Shown in pieces: positions 34,372 through 43,026 of a stretch of DNA of 64,000 nt (position 1 is the stretch's first letter; the number at the start of each line of letters is the position of its first letter). Source of the stretch: DATFWC01 sp963777755. GTDB taxonomy: Bacteria > Pseudomonadota > Alphaproteobacteria > Rhizobiales > Xanthobacteraceae. Both the position numbers and the translations under genes were made by a program. The stretch covers positions 248,001-312,000 of the forward strand of contig CAVZSC010000034.1 of NCBI GenBank assembly GCA_963777755.1, given 5' to 3'. Under the pieces are notes generated by a model. That model was not told the origin of the DNA and ran no database searches. It worked only from the letters and a program-made list of their open reading frames with translations.

Positions 34372-34680
34372 GTGTTCGTGAAGCTCATGGCCGACCGCAC
34401 GATGCGGCTCGAAGATCGCGACAATTTCCGCGCCTTCAAGCTGGTGGTGGAGGGGAGCCGCGCCGAGCTCGATGCGGTGCGCGCCGCCTTGGCCGGGACG
34501 GCCGAGCTCGCCGACGCCGACACCGCCTGGGTGCTCGAAGCGGCGCTGCGCGGCCGGCCGGAGGTTGCGGATGACGCCGCCTGGCAGCAGGCGCTCGCCG
34601 GCATGATCGACAAGGCGCGGCCGCACGGCTGGATCGACGACGCCCGCAAAGCCATCAAGGCGCATATCGAGTGGCTCTGA
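34372..34680 (+). CDS. Small conserved-looking cytoplasmic protein
   Basis: About 102 residues from the GTG at 34372, which has GGGGGA 7 nt upstream; an ATG at 34387 is an alternative. Acidic/amphipathic helical protein (FRAFKLVVEG, LDAVRAALAG, DTAWVLEAAL, WIDDARKAIKAHIEWL). No known domain is recognised. It follows the WD40 gene by 25 nt and meets the ABC-F gene tail to tail. Confidence 0.6.
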   Translation: MFVKLMADRTMRLEDRDNFRAFKLVVEGSRAELDAVRAALAGTAELADADTAWVLEAALRGRPEVADDAAWQQALAGMIDKARPHGWIDDARKAIKAHIEWL

Positions 34681-34684
34681 AGCG

Positions 34685-36580
34685 TCAGCCGTCCACCGCC
34701 ATCGCGTTCTCATATTCGGTGCTGGCAGTGAGCCAGTCGGTCTCCGCCGCCTCCAGGGCGCGCGCCGCGTCGGCGCGGTCCTTGGCGAGACCGGAAGCCT
34801 TGACGGGATCGGCATAGAGATCCGGTGCCGCGAGCGCCGCATCGAGGCGGACGAGCTCCTTGGTCAGCCGCCCGATCGCGGCTTCGGCGCGCTTGATCCG
34901 CTGCTGCAGTGGGGCAAGCTCGGCGCGTTTCTCCGCCGCGGCCCGGCGGATCTCCTGGCGCGAAGGCCGGTTCGACGCGTCGTCGCGCGGCCCGCCATCG
35001 TGGCCCTCGGTCGCCCGGCGGTTGGACAGGACCAGGCGGCCGTAGTCGTCGAGGTCGCCGTCGAACGGCGAGACGTTGCGCTCGGCGACCAGCCACAGCC
35101 GGTCCGCGCAGGCCTCGATCAGGTGGCGGTCGTGCGAGATCAGCACCACCGCGCCCGCATACTCGTTGATCGCCTCGATCAGGGCGGCGCGGCTGTCGAT
35201 GTCGAGGTGGTTGGTCGGCTCGTCGAGGATGACGAGGTGTGGGCCGCCGAACGTCGCCATGCCGAGCATGAGGCGTGCCTTCTCGCCGCCCGACAGCGTC
35301 GCGACCTTGGCGTCGGCCGCCGCGCCGGAAAACCCGATCCTCCCCACCCGCGCGCGCACCTTGGCTTCAGGCGCGTCCGGCATCAGCGCACGGATGTGGT
35401 CGTAGGGACTCTCGTTCGCCTTGAGCTCGTCGAGCTGATGCTGCGCGAAATAGGCGACGTCGAGCTTGTCGGCGCGGGTGATGCGGCCTTCGAGCGGCGT
35501 CATGCGCTCCGCCAGGAGCTTGGCGAAGGTCGACTTGCCGTTGCCGTTGGCACCGATGAGGGCGATGCGGTCGTCGTCGTCGATGCGCAGGTTGAGCCGC
35601 CGCAGCACCGGCTCGCCGTCGTAGCCCACCGCCACGTTCTCGAACGCGATGATCGGCGGCGACAACGGCTTGGCCGGCGACGGGATGTCGATATCGCGCA
35701 CCGCCTCGTCGACGATCGCCTCGACCGGTTCGAGCCTGGCGAGCAGCTTGAGGCGCGACTGCGCCTGGCGCGCCTTGGTCGCCTTGGCCCGGAAGCGCGC
35801 CACGAACGTCTCGATGCGCTTGCGTTCCGCCTCCTGGTGGCGCGCACGCTTGACGTCGAGCGTCTGGCGCTCGCGATGCTGGCGCGCGAACGACGAGTAA
35901 TTGCCGCGATAGAGCGCGAGCTTGCGGCCCTCGAGGTGGAGGATATGCGACACCGCGCTGTCGAGCAGGTCGCGGTCGTGGCTGATCACCAGCACCGTAT
36001 GGCGATAGCGCGCGAGGTAGTCCTGCAGCCACAGCGTGCCCTCGAGGTCGAGGTAGTTGGTCGGCTCGTCCAGCAGGAGCAGGTCCGGCTCGGAGAACAG
36101 GAGCGACGCCAGCGCGACGCGCATGCGCCAGCCGCCGGAGAACGACGCGCACGGCCGCTGCTGCTCTTGCGCCGAGAAGCCGAGCCCGGCCAGGATCCCG
36201 GCCGCGCGCGCCGGCGCCGCATGGGCGGCGATGTCGGCGAGCCGCGTGTGCACGTCGGCCAGCCGGTGGGCGTCGTGCTCCTGCTCGGCCGCCGCCAGCA
36301 GGGCGGTGCGCTCGGCGTCGGCGGCGAGCACCACGTCCAACAGGCTCTGCGGTCCGTCCGGCGCCTCCTGGGCGAGCCGTCCGATGCGGGCGCGCTTCGC
36401 CGTCGTGATCTTGCCTTGCTCAGCGCCGAGCTCGCCCGCGATTGCGCGGAACAGCGTGGTCTTGCCGGATCCGTTGCGCCCCACCACGCCGACCCGCGCG
36501 CCGGTCGGGATCTGCGCCGACGCATCGTCGATCAGCAGGCGTCCGGCAATGCGCAGGGAGAGATTATCGATGACCAGCAT
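34685..36580 (-). CDS. ABC-F family ATPase (YheS/Uup type)
   Basis: A soluble 631-residue protein with two ABC domains in tandem: Walker A GRNGSGKTT and GANGNGKST, signatures FSGGWRMRVALAS and LSGGEKARLML, Walker B LLLLDEPTNYLD and LVILDEPTNHLD. A basic linker (about 235-290) would reach into the ribosome, and a C-terminal coiled coil of about 90 residues follows. No membrane part. ABC-F proteins act on translating ribosomes; this one most resembles the YheS housekeeping branch rather than antibiotic-resistance types. Confidence 0.9.
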   Translation of the reverse strand: MLVIDNLSLRIAGRLLIDDASAQIPTGARVGVVGRNGSGKTTLFRAIAGELGAEQGKITTAKRARIGRLAQEAPDGPQSLLDVVLAADAERTALLAAAEQEHDAHRLADVHTRLADIAAHAAPARAAGILAGLGFSAQEQQRPCASFSGGWRMRVALASLLFSEPDLLLLDEPTNYLDLEGTLWLQDYLARYRHTVLVISHDRDLLDSAVSHILHLEGRKLALYRGNYSSFARQHRERQTLDVKRARHQEAERKRIETFVARFRAKATKARQAQSRLKLLARLEPVEAIVDEAVRDIDIPSPAKPLSPPIIAFENVAVGYDGEPVLRRLNLRIDDDDRIALIGANGNGKSTFAKLLAERMTPLEGRITRADKLDVAYFAQHQLDELKANESPYDHIRALMPDAPEAKVRARVGRIGFSGAAADAKVATLSGGEKARLMLGMATFGGPHLVILDEPTNHLDIDSRAALIEAINEYAGAVVLISHDRHLIEACADRLWLVAERNVSPFDGDLDDYGRLVLSNRRATEGHDGGPRDDASNRPSRQEIRRAAAEKRAELAPLQQRIKRAEAAIGRLTKELVRLDAALAAPDLYADPVKASGLAKDRADAARALEAAETDWLTASTEYENAMAVDG

Positions 36581-36678
36581 GGCGCGAGGGTTTTGACCCC
36601 AAATTTGGTGTCGTTGTCCGCAACAACACCAGCCGTTGGGGATTGGCTCCGGCGCTGCCGTCGAACCCGGTGGCCGGT

Positions 36679-36939
36679 TCAGCTGCGCTGGACGAACGGC
36701 TCGACGCTTTGGGCGTGGCGCACGAACCCGATCATCACCGCGACGCCGATGAGGAAGAACACCCCCTGTGCCGCATAGACGCCGTACGGGCCGAGGTTCA
36801 ACAGCCCCGCCACCGCCCAGCCGCCGGCGAACGCGGCACCGAACACCTCGGCACCGATCAGGATGGCGGCGCTCAGGACGGTCGAGACGTTGATCCAGTT
36901 GATGCGTCGGCCGAGCGGTCTTTGGACGGTCTGATCCAT
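36679..36939 (-). CDS. Small membrane protein with two transmembrane helices
   Basis: An 86-residue protein (ATG at 36939) with hydrophobic segments at about 18-42 and 50-72 and a short cytoplasmic tail. Many reading-frame codons lie upstream, but they run antisense through the gamma-glutamyltransferase gene and are not credible. No family is recognised. Confidence 0.65.
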   Translation of the reverse strand: MDQTVQRPLGRRINWINVSTVLSAAILIGAEVFGAAFAGGWAVAGLLNLGPYGVYAAQGVFFLIGVAVMIGFVRHAQSVEPFVQRS

Positions 36940-37251
36940 GAGGTCCTGGCGTGTTGCGTTCCAGCCGGATGCCGGCGACTTACGACCAAATGGGGATGGA
37001 ATCAAGCCGGAAGCGCGATTGGACGCAGCGTCGAGGAGGGCGGGTTTCCGGCCTTTGGCTATCCCGCTAAGGACCGATGATTTCGGCATCGGCGGCCGGA
37101 GGCGCCAGCTGTGCGCAATCTTGAACATTGTCGCTAAATGGTGGCTTAACAGGCTTGACGGAATCGATACGTAGTTACCCGATTTTGCTGGACACCATCC
37201 TCGCTGCAGTGCACGCGGACCGTTGGCACGACGTAGGGCCCTCTTTCTCGC
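36940..37251. promoter_or_regulatory. 312-bp gene-free divergent region
   Basis: Lies between the small membrane protein (minus) and the gamma-glutamyltransferase-like gene (plus). TTGACG at 37155-37160 is a possible -35 box for the plus-strand gene, but no good -10 follows at the right spacing. No repeat, hairpin or small reading frame of note was seen. Confidence 0.3.
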
Positions 37252-38835
37252 ATGGATATTCATTCCGCCGGACATCGAGGCGCCGTCGTTTGTGCGCCGC
37301 ATCGCGCCGCCGCCGGCCGCGACGCGCTCGCCGAAGGCGGCAATGCGATCGAAGCGATGATCGCGATGGCGGCCACGATCGCCGCCGTCTATCCGCACAT
37401 GAACCACATCGGGGGCGACGGCTTCTGGCTGTTCCGCGAGCCCCGGGGTCGCATCCGCGCGATCGAGGCGGCGGGCTTTGCGGGCGAGCAGGCGCGGCGC
37501 GACCTCTATCGCGATCACGAGACGATCCCGGCGCGCGGGCCGCTCGCGGCGCTCACGGTGCCCGGTGCGATCGGCGGCTGGGCGCTGGCGCATGAGGCGG
37601 CGCGCGCATTCGGCGGCAGGATGTCGCTCGCGGCGCTGCTTGCCCCGGCGATCCGTCACGCGCAAGACGGCGTTGCGGTGACGCGCAGCCAGGCGCGCCT
37701 CACCGCGGACAAGCTCGCCGAGCTCGAGCACGTACCCGGCTTCGCCCCCGCGTTCCTCGTCGACGGCAAGCCGCCGGCCGAAGGCGCGGTGCTCCGCCAG
37801 CGCACGCTCGTCGACACGCTCGACCACCTCGCCCATGCGGGGCTCGACGACTTCTATCGCGGCGACGTCGGCCGCGAGATCGCCGCCGACCTGGAGCGCA
37901 TCGGCAGCCCGGTCACGCGGCGCGACCTTACGCGGTATCAGGCCAATCTGCGCGAGCCGCTCTCGCTGTCGCTGGCGTCGGGTACGCACTACAATACGCC
38001 GCCGCCCACCCAGGGGCTGGCGTCGCTCGTCATCCTCGGTCTGTTCGAGCGACTGCGCGTCACGCAGGCCGAGAGCTTCGACCACATCCATGGCCTGGTC
38101 GAGGCGACCAAGCGCGCGTTTCGCCTCCGCGACCGAGTCATCACCGATTTCGATCGCCTGGCGCAGCCGGTCGATCGCTACCTCGATGCGCGGTTCCTCG
38201 ACGTGGAAGCCCTGAAGATCGATCGCCGCAAAGCGGCCGCCTGGCCGGCCCGCTCGGGCGAAGGCGATACGGTTTGGATGGGGGCGGCGGATGCGTCCGG
38301 CCTCGTCGTCTCCTATATCCAGTCGCTCTATTGGGAGTTCGGATCCGGTTGCGTGCTGCCGCGCACCGGCGTGCTGATGCAGAACCGTGGCGCGAGCTTC
38401 TCGCTCGATCCGGGCGCCCTCAATCCGCTCGAGCCTGGCCGCCGCCCGTTCCACACGCTCAACCCGGCGCTCGCCGTGCTCAAGGACGGCCGGGCAATGG
38501 CCTATGGTACTATGGGGGGTGACGGGCAGCCGCAAACCCAAGCCGCGCTCTACACCCGCCATGTGTTGTTTCGCCGGCCGCTGGCCGACGCGATCGAGGC
38601 GCCGCGCTGGCTGCTCGGCCGCACCTGGGGCTCTCCTCATACCAACCTTCGGCTGGAATCCCGCTTCGATGCGAATCTCGCCGACCAGCTTCTGTCCGCC
38701 GGTCACGACGTCGAGTTCCTGGCGGAGCCCTACTCCGATCTCATGGGCCATCTCGGCGCCGTGGTGCTGCATCCCGCCGGTACCCTGGAAGGCGCCCACG
38801 ACCCGCGCGCCGACGGCGGCTCCGCCGGGGTTTAG
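37252..38835 (+). CDS. Gamma-glutamyltransferase-family protein
   Basis: An Ntn-hydrolase of the gamma-glutamyltranspeptidase family, 527 residues, without a signal peptide, hence probably cytoplasmic. N-terminal conserved region GRDALAEGGNAIEAMIAMAA and HMNHIGGDGFWL. The self-cleavage nucleophile would be Thr340 in EGDTVWMGAADASG, where classical GGTs have DTTH; here the following residues are Val-Trp. Substrate residues such as SGCVLPRTGVLMQNRG and TMGGDGQPQ are conserved. Such divergent members include acylases and transpeptidases acting on other gamma-amides. Confidence 0.87.
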   Translation: MDIHSAGHRGAVVCAPHRAAAGRDALAEGGNAIEAMIAMAATIAAVYPHMNHIGGDGFWLFREPRGRIRAIEAAGFAGEQARRDLYRDHETIPARGPLAALTVPGAIGGWALAHEAARAFGGRMSLAALLAPAIRHAQDGVAVTRSQARLTADKLAELEHVPGFAPAFLVDGKPPAEGAVLRQRTLVDTLDHLAHAGLDDFYRGDVGREIAADLERIGSPVTRRDLTRYQANLREPLSLSLASGTHYNTPPPTQGLASLVILGLFERLRVTQAESFDHIHGLVEATKRAFRLRDRVITDFDRLAQPVDRYLDARFLDVEALKIDRRKAAAWPARSGEGDTVWMGAADASGLVVSYIQSLYWEFGSGCVLPRTGVLMQNRGASFSLDPGALNPLEPGRRPFHTLNPALAVLKDGRAMAYGTMGGDGQPQTQAALYTRHVLFRRPLADAIEAPRWLLGRTWGSPHTNLRLESRFDANLADQLLSAGHDVEFLAEPYSDLMGHLGAVVLHPAGTLEGAHDPRADGGSAGV

Positions 38836-38911
38836 GGCGCTTTCGGCCTCCATTCCGCCGAACTTCATGCTATGGTGCCGCCGCTTGATCACTCCATGAC
38901 CTGAGATCCTC

Positions 38912-39544
38912 ATGCGCCGTATTGCCGCCTGCCTTCTCGCGCTGACCGCCGCGCTCGTGACCGGTCCGGCGCTCGCGCATCCGCACGTTTGGGTGACGAT
39001 GAAGAGCGAGGTCGTCTACGCGCCGGACGGCACGATCACCGGCATCAAGCATGCCTGGACCTTCGACGACATGTTCTCGGCCTTCGCGACGCAGGGCATC
39101 GAAACCAAGAAGAAGGGCGAGTTCACCCGCGAGGAGCTCAAGCCGCTCGCCGAGACCAACGTGACGTCGCTCAAGGAGTTCGACTACTTCACGCAAGGGA
39201 AGGCGGACGGAAAGAAGGCGGTGTTCGTCGATCCGGTCGATTACTATCTCGAATATGCCGACAGCGTGCTCACGCTCAATTTCGTGTTGCCGCTCAAGAC
39301 GCCGGTGAAGGCCAAGAGCCTGCAGCTCGAGATTTACGACCCGAGCTTCTTCGTCGATTTTGCCTTCGCCGAGAAGGATCCGGTGGCGTTGAAAGGGGCG
39401 CCGGCCGTGTGCAAGGTCGCAGTGGCGCGGCCGAACGACCCGGCCACCCAGGGCCGCCAGGTGGGCGAATCGTTCTTCAATTCGATGACGTCGAGCAACT
39501 ATGGCGCGCAATTCGCCAACCGGATTGCGGTGACATGCCCGTGA
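38912..39544 (+). CDS. DUF1007 periplasmic protein
   Basis: A 210-residue DUF1007 protein with a cleavable signal peptide (1-22, ending GPALA) and the conserved HPHVWV start of the mature chain. Members are found beside, or fused to, NicO/RcnA-type nickel-cobalt transporters, and the HPHVW motif may bind metal at the N-terminus. The stop overlaps the transporter start by 10 nt, so the two are translated together. Confidence 0.88.
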   Translation: MRRIAACLLALTAALVTGPALAHPHVWVTMKSEVVYAPDGTITGIKHAWTFDDMFSAFATQGIETKKKGEFTREELKPLAETNVTSLKEFDYFTQGKADGKKAVFVDPVDYYLEYADSVLTLNFVLPLKTPVKAKSLQLEIYDPSFFVDFAFAEKDPVALKGAPAVCKVAVARPNDPATQGRQVGESFFNSMTSSNYGAQFANRIAVTCP

Positions 39545-40665
39545 CGCGCTTGCGTCGCAACCATGCCGGCATCCTGGTCCTGACGCTCGCTGCCGTCACG
39601 GCCGCCGTGGCGCTGGGCGCGCTGGCGCTGGGCGCGCTCGACGCGGCGTTCGCGCAGGGCTCGCCGTTCGGGGTCGGTCGGCCGCCCGCGGCGCCGCCTG
39701 CGCCGCCGCCGGAGGGCATCGTCGGCTGGATCATGGCGAAGCAGGCGGAATTCTATCTCGGGCTGCGGGCAACGATTCGCGCGGCCAGGACTGACGGCAG
39801 CGCCGTGTGGGCGCTGTTCGGTCTCTCGCTCGCCTACGGCATCTTCCACGCGGCGGGCCCGGGGCACGGCAAGGCGGTGATCTCCTCCTACTTGGTGGCC
39901 AACCAAGAGACGTGGCGTCGCGGCGTGATCCTGTCGTTCGCCTCCGCCATGCTGCAGGCCCTGGTGGCGGTCGCGGTCGTCGGCATCGCCGCGGGCTTGA
40001 TCGGCGTGACGGCCCCAACCATGGGGCGGGCGGTGAACTACATCGAGCTCGTGAGCTTCGCGCTCATCGCGGCGATCGGCGCGCGGCTCGTGTGGGTCAA
40101 GGGACGCGCGTTCCTCTTCGCGCTGCATGCGCGGCTCGCGCCGCAGCCCGTGCTGGCGGCGGCCGCGGCCGGCGGAGCGACGCTGCACGACCACAATCAT
40201 CATCATGATCACCACCACCATGATCACGACGAGCATGCGCATCACGACCACGGCCATCATGCGCATGACCACCACGACCATGCGGGGCACTCGCACGGCC
40301 CCGAGCCGCAGGATCTGGCCGGTCCGGGCGGCTGGAAGCGCGGGCTCACGGCGATTGTGGCGGTGGGTTTAAGGCCGTGCTCGGGCGCGATCCTGGTGCT
40401 CGTGTTCACCCTCGCCCAGGGCATATTCTGGGCCGGGATCGCCTCGACCTTCATCATGGGGCTCGGAACCGCCATCACGGTGGCGGTCATCGCCACCGTG
40501 ACGGTCACGGCGACCGATCTGGCCGTGCGTCTCGCCAAGGCTCGCACCGGATGGGGCTCGCTTGCCCTGCTCGGCGCCGAAGCGGCCGCGGCCGTGCTGG
40601 TGCTCGCCTTCGGCGTGCTGCTGCTGCTCGGCTACATGGCGAGCGAGCGCATGTTCGCGGTGTGA
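39535..40665 (+). CDS. NicO-family nickel/cobalt transporter with His-rich loop
   Basis: A 376-residue membrane protein of the NiCoT/RcnA-like NicO family. The conserved motif is AYGIFHAAGPGHGKAV (about 100-115), and a second motif is VGLRPCSGAILVLVF (about 277-291). A loop at 218-254 contains more than 20 histidines and would bind metal on one side of the membrane. The ATG at 39535 overlaps the DUF1007 gene. RcnA proteins export Ni/Co, other NicO members import. Being convergent with a cobalt-type nitrile hydratase cluster suggests a role in cobalt homeostasis for that enzyme, direction unresolved. Confidence 0.9.
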   Translation: MPVTRLRRNHAGILVLTLAAVTAAVALGALALGALDAAFAQGSPFGVGRPPAAPPAPPPEGIVGWIMAKQAEFYLGLRATIRAARTDGSAVWALFGLSLAYGIFHAAGPGHGKAVISSYLVANQETWRRGVILSFASAMLQALVAVAVVGIAAGLIGVTAPTMGRAVNYIELVSFALIAAIGARLVWVKGRAFLFALHARLAPQPVLAAAAAGGATLHDHNHHHDHHHHDHDEHAHHDHGHHAHDHHDHAGHSHGPEPQDLAGPGGWKRGLTAIVAVGLRPCSGAILVLVFTLAQGIFWAGIASTFIMGLGTAITVAVIATVTVTATDLAVRLAKARTGWGSLALLGAEAAAAVLVLAFGVLLLLGYMASERMFAV

Positions 40666-40666
40666 C

Positions 40667-41053
40667 TTACCGGAAATCTTCCGGCTTGAGTTCGATCGGC
40701 TCCCCGTGCGGCGTGCGGTCGGCCGCGTGGTCCCAGGCGTGGCGATAGCGGGCGAGCGTATCGCGGCTGGCGACCCCCTTCTCGGCGGTGAGCCGCTCGA
40801 GCGCCGCCAGCCAGTGATGGTAATAGGTCTCGCCGGTATCCGGATCGCCGGCCGCCTGCGCGCGCTTGATCTCGTCCGCGAGCGTCGCCGCCCACTCGGG
40901 CCAGGTGAACAGGCCACGCTCGTGCAGCTTGAGCGCCATGGCGAAGGCCTGCGCCTCCCACGGCTCGCGGAACACCGGGCCCTCGCTGTCGCGCGGAATG
41001 CTGGGCACTGCTTCCGTGGCGTGGCGTGCAGCGGTAGGATCGATCTTACTCAT
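40667..41053 (-). CDS. Nitrile hydratase accessory protein
   Basis: A 128-residue protein similar to the N-terminal part of the nitrile hydratase beta subunit, the type that acts as a self-subunit-swapping or activator chaperone for cobalt enzymes. Key stretch: GPVFREPWEAQAFAMALKLHERGLF and ETYYHHWLAALERL. It is the last gene of the nthA-nthB-accessory operon, 77 nt after nthB. Its stop is 1 nt from the convergent NicO gene. Confidence 0.88.
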   Translation of the reverse strand: MSKIDPTAARHATEAVPSIPRDSEGPVFREPWEAQAFAMALKLHERGLFTWPEWAATLADEIKRAQAAGDPDTGETYYHHWLAALERLTAEKGVASRDTLARYRHAWDHAADRTPHGEPIELKPEDFR

Positions 41054-41130
41054 GAGGCGGTCACGTATGGGTTCCGGGTCTCGCGACGAGCGGCCAAGCG
41101 CCGCTCGTCATGCTCGCCCGGAACGACAGC

Positions 41131-41787
41131 TCATGTAGGTTCCAGGTAGGGCTCGAACGCCTCGATCGAAACCTTCACGGTCGGATCGGAGCTCTCCCCC
41201 CACAGGTCCCGGCCGTTGAATACGACCGTGTAGAGCCATTGCGGGCTCTCGCCGGTGCCGAGCACGACGCTGTCGGGAAACACGTGACAGCCCTGGATGC
41301 GCTCGATCGTGCCCGTGTGCCCTCGCACGTAACGGGGAAGCCGGGTATGCGTCGCGGGGTGAATGTTCTTGGCGCGCACCCAGTCGCCGATCTTGTAGCG
41401 CGCCGGCGCCGCCGGTGCCCGCCCGTATTTGCCGCGCGTCAGCGCGGCGCCGATGTCCTGCGCCGACATCGTGCGCTGCACCGGCTTCGCCGGGTGCAGC
41501 GCATGGCCGGCGGCGAGCTCGTCCGCGCTCACCAGCCCCTTGGCGAGGAGGTTCTGCTCCATGCCCAGCTCCCAGCGCTTGTAGTAGGAGACGCCGAGAT
41601 AGACTTGCGGCGGCAGGTTCTCCTGCGCGGAGCGCGACATGTCGATGTTCCACTCGCCCGTGTAGACCATCGCCCGCGTCAGCGCCAGCACGCGGCCTTC
41701 CCACGGCGCGTGGAACACCGGCTCGTCGGCCTCGGGCTCGACCTTGCCGAACCCGTGCATGCCGCCCATGTCGTGTACGCCGTTCAC
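41131..41787 (-). CDS. nthB: Nitrile hydratase subunit beta
   Basis: A 218-residue beta subunit of nitrile hydratase (nitrile to amide). N-terminal NGVHDMGGMHGFG is diagnostic, followed by FHAPWEGRVLALTRAM, YYKRWELGMEQ and the SH3-like C-terminal barrel GDWVRAKN...GHTGTIERIQG. The GTG start at 41787 overlaps the nthA TGA by 4 nt (GTGA), assuring equal subunit synthesis. Confidence 0.92.
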   Translation of the reverse strand: MNGVHDMGGMHGFGKVEPEADEPVFHAPWEGRVLALTRAMVYTGEWNIDMSRSAQENLPPQVYLGVSYYKRWELGMEQNLLAKGLVSADELAAGHALHPAKPVQRTMSAQDIGAALTRGKYGRAPAAPARYKIGDWVRAKNIHPATHTRLPRYVRGHTGTIERIQGCHVFPDSVVLGTGESPQWLYTVVFNGRDLWGESSDPTVKVSIEAFEPYLEPT

Positions 41788-42422
41788 GAGCGTGCCTCCT
41801 GCGGACGTCGCGGCAGCCCGGTGCCGATCATGGCGTCGCGCGTGACCAGGTCGGCGAGGCGCTCCTCGCTCCAGCCCTCGGTGCCGGCTGGCCGCATCGG
41901 CAGCACGATGAAGCGCGTCTCGGCGGTCGAGTCCCACACGCGGATCTCGGTGTCCGCCGGCAGCGTGACGCCGAAATCGGCGAGCACGCCGCGCGGATCG
42001 GACACGGCGCGCGAGCGGTAGGGCGCCGATTTGTACCAGACCGGCGGCAGCCCGAGCACCTCCCACGGATAGCAGGAGCACAAGGTGCACACGATCATGT
42101 TGTGGCGCTGAGGCGTGTTCTCCACCGCGATCAGGTGGTCGCCGACGCGGCTGACGAGACCGAGCTCGGCGATCGCCTTGGTGGCGTCCTCGACCAGGCG
42201 GCGCTTGAATGCGGGATCGCTCCACGCCTTCGCCACCACGCGGGCGCCGTTGTGCGGGCCGATCCGCGTCTCGTATTCCTCGACGATGAGGTCGAGCGCG
42301 GCGGGGTCGATGTACCCCTTCTCGGTCAGGATGGTCTCGAGCGCGCGGACCCGCAGCTGCATCTCGCTGAGCTCGGAGCCGTGCTCGTGATCGTGGTCAT
42401 GGTCGTGTTCATGGTCGGACAT
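41784..42422 (-). CDS. nthA: Nitrile hydratase subunit alpha, cobalt type, His-rich N-terminus
   Basis: The 212-residue catalytic subunit. The metal claw VCTLCSCY has Cys112, Cys115 and Cys117; Thr between the first Cys and Leu marks the cobalt type (iron enzymes have Ser). Two of the cysteines become oxidised to sulfinic/sulfenic acids in the family. The N-terminus MSDHEHDHDHDHEHG has six His alternating with acidic residues, which would bind metal and could help cobalt loading. Order alpha-beta-activator is that of cobalt enzymes. It is divergent from the TRAP permease genes. Confidence 0.93.
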   Translation of the reverse strand: MSDHEHDHDHDHEHGSELSEMQLRVRALETILTEKGYIDPAALDLIVEEYETRIGPHNGARVVAKAWSDPAFKRRLVEDATKAIAELGLVSRVGDHLIAVENTPQRHNMIVCTLCSCYPWEVLGLPPVWYKSAPYRSRAVSDPRGVLADFGVTLPADTEIRVWDSTAETRFIVLPMRPAGTEGWSEERLADLVTRDAMIGTGLPRRPQEARS

Positions 42423-42491
42423 TGCGATAGTGTAGCCAATCGACGCGCGGCCCTCAACGTCCCCCGAGGCTCGCCAGCTCGCCCGGTGACC

Positions 42492-43025
42492 ATGCGCAGC
42501 TCCGTTTCGCTGATCCCCATTGCCGACCGCATCGACCGGCTGACGGGCGCCGTCGGCCGCGCCGCGACCTGGTGCCTGCTGGCGACCGTGCTGCTGCAAT
42601 TCCTCGTGGTGGTCGCCCGCTATGCCATGGGGCTCGGCTCGCTGTGGCTGTCGGAATCGATCATCTACGCCCACGCGGCGCTGTTCATGCTGGCCGCCGC
42701 CTGGACGCTCGCCGCGAACGGCCACGTGCGGGTGGACGTGTTCTATGCCGATGCCGCGCCGCGCCATAAGGCCCTGGTCGACCTTCTCGGCGCGCTTCTG
42801 CTGTTGATCCCGTTCGCCCTCACGCTCGCTCTTCTGTCGTTGCCTTACGTCGGCCGCTCTTGGGCGATCCTCGAGCGCTCGCGCGAGGCGAGCGGTCTGC
42901 CCGCCGTGTTCCTGCTCAAGACCCTGATCCCGCTGTTCGCCGTGCTGATGGCGCTGCAGGGCGTCGCGCAGGCGCTCCGTGCCGCCGCCGTGTTGCGGCG
43001 ACGCGACAGCGTCGCGTCGCCCTGA
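42492..43025 (+). CDS. dctQ: TRAP transporter small permease DctQ
   Basis: A 177-residue membrane protein with four hydrophobic helices; the DctQ signature includes RYAMGLGSLWLSESIIY and NGHVRVDVFY. It is the small membrane subunit of a sodium-coupled tripartite TRAP carboxylate importer. The periplasmic DctP receptor is not in the window. The stop is 1 nt from the dctM ATG, so the two are co-translated. Confidence 0.87.
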   Translation: MRSSVSLIPIADRIDRLTGAVGRAATWCLLATVLLQFLVVVARYAMGLGSLWLSESIIYAHAALFMLAAAWTLAANGHVRVDVFYADAAPRHKALVDLLGALLLLIPFALTLALLSLPYVGRSWAILERSREASGLPAVFLLKTLIPLFAVLMALQGVAQALRAAAVLRRRDSVASP

Positions 43026-43026
43026 G

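Noticed and set aside
38836..38911. Cobalamin riboswitch upstream of the DUF1007-NicO operon.
   Set aside because: The gap is only 76 bp, too short, and has no B12-box sequence.
36940..38913. Extension of the small membrane-protein frame to 744 codons.
   Set aside because: The extra part runs antisense to the gamma-glutamyltransferase gene and has no recognisable domain.
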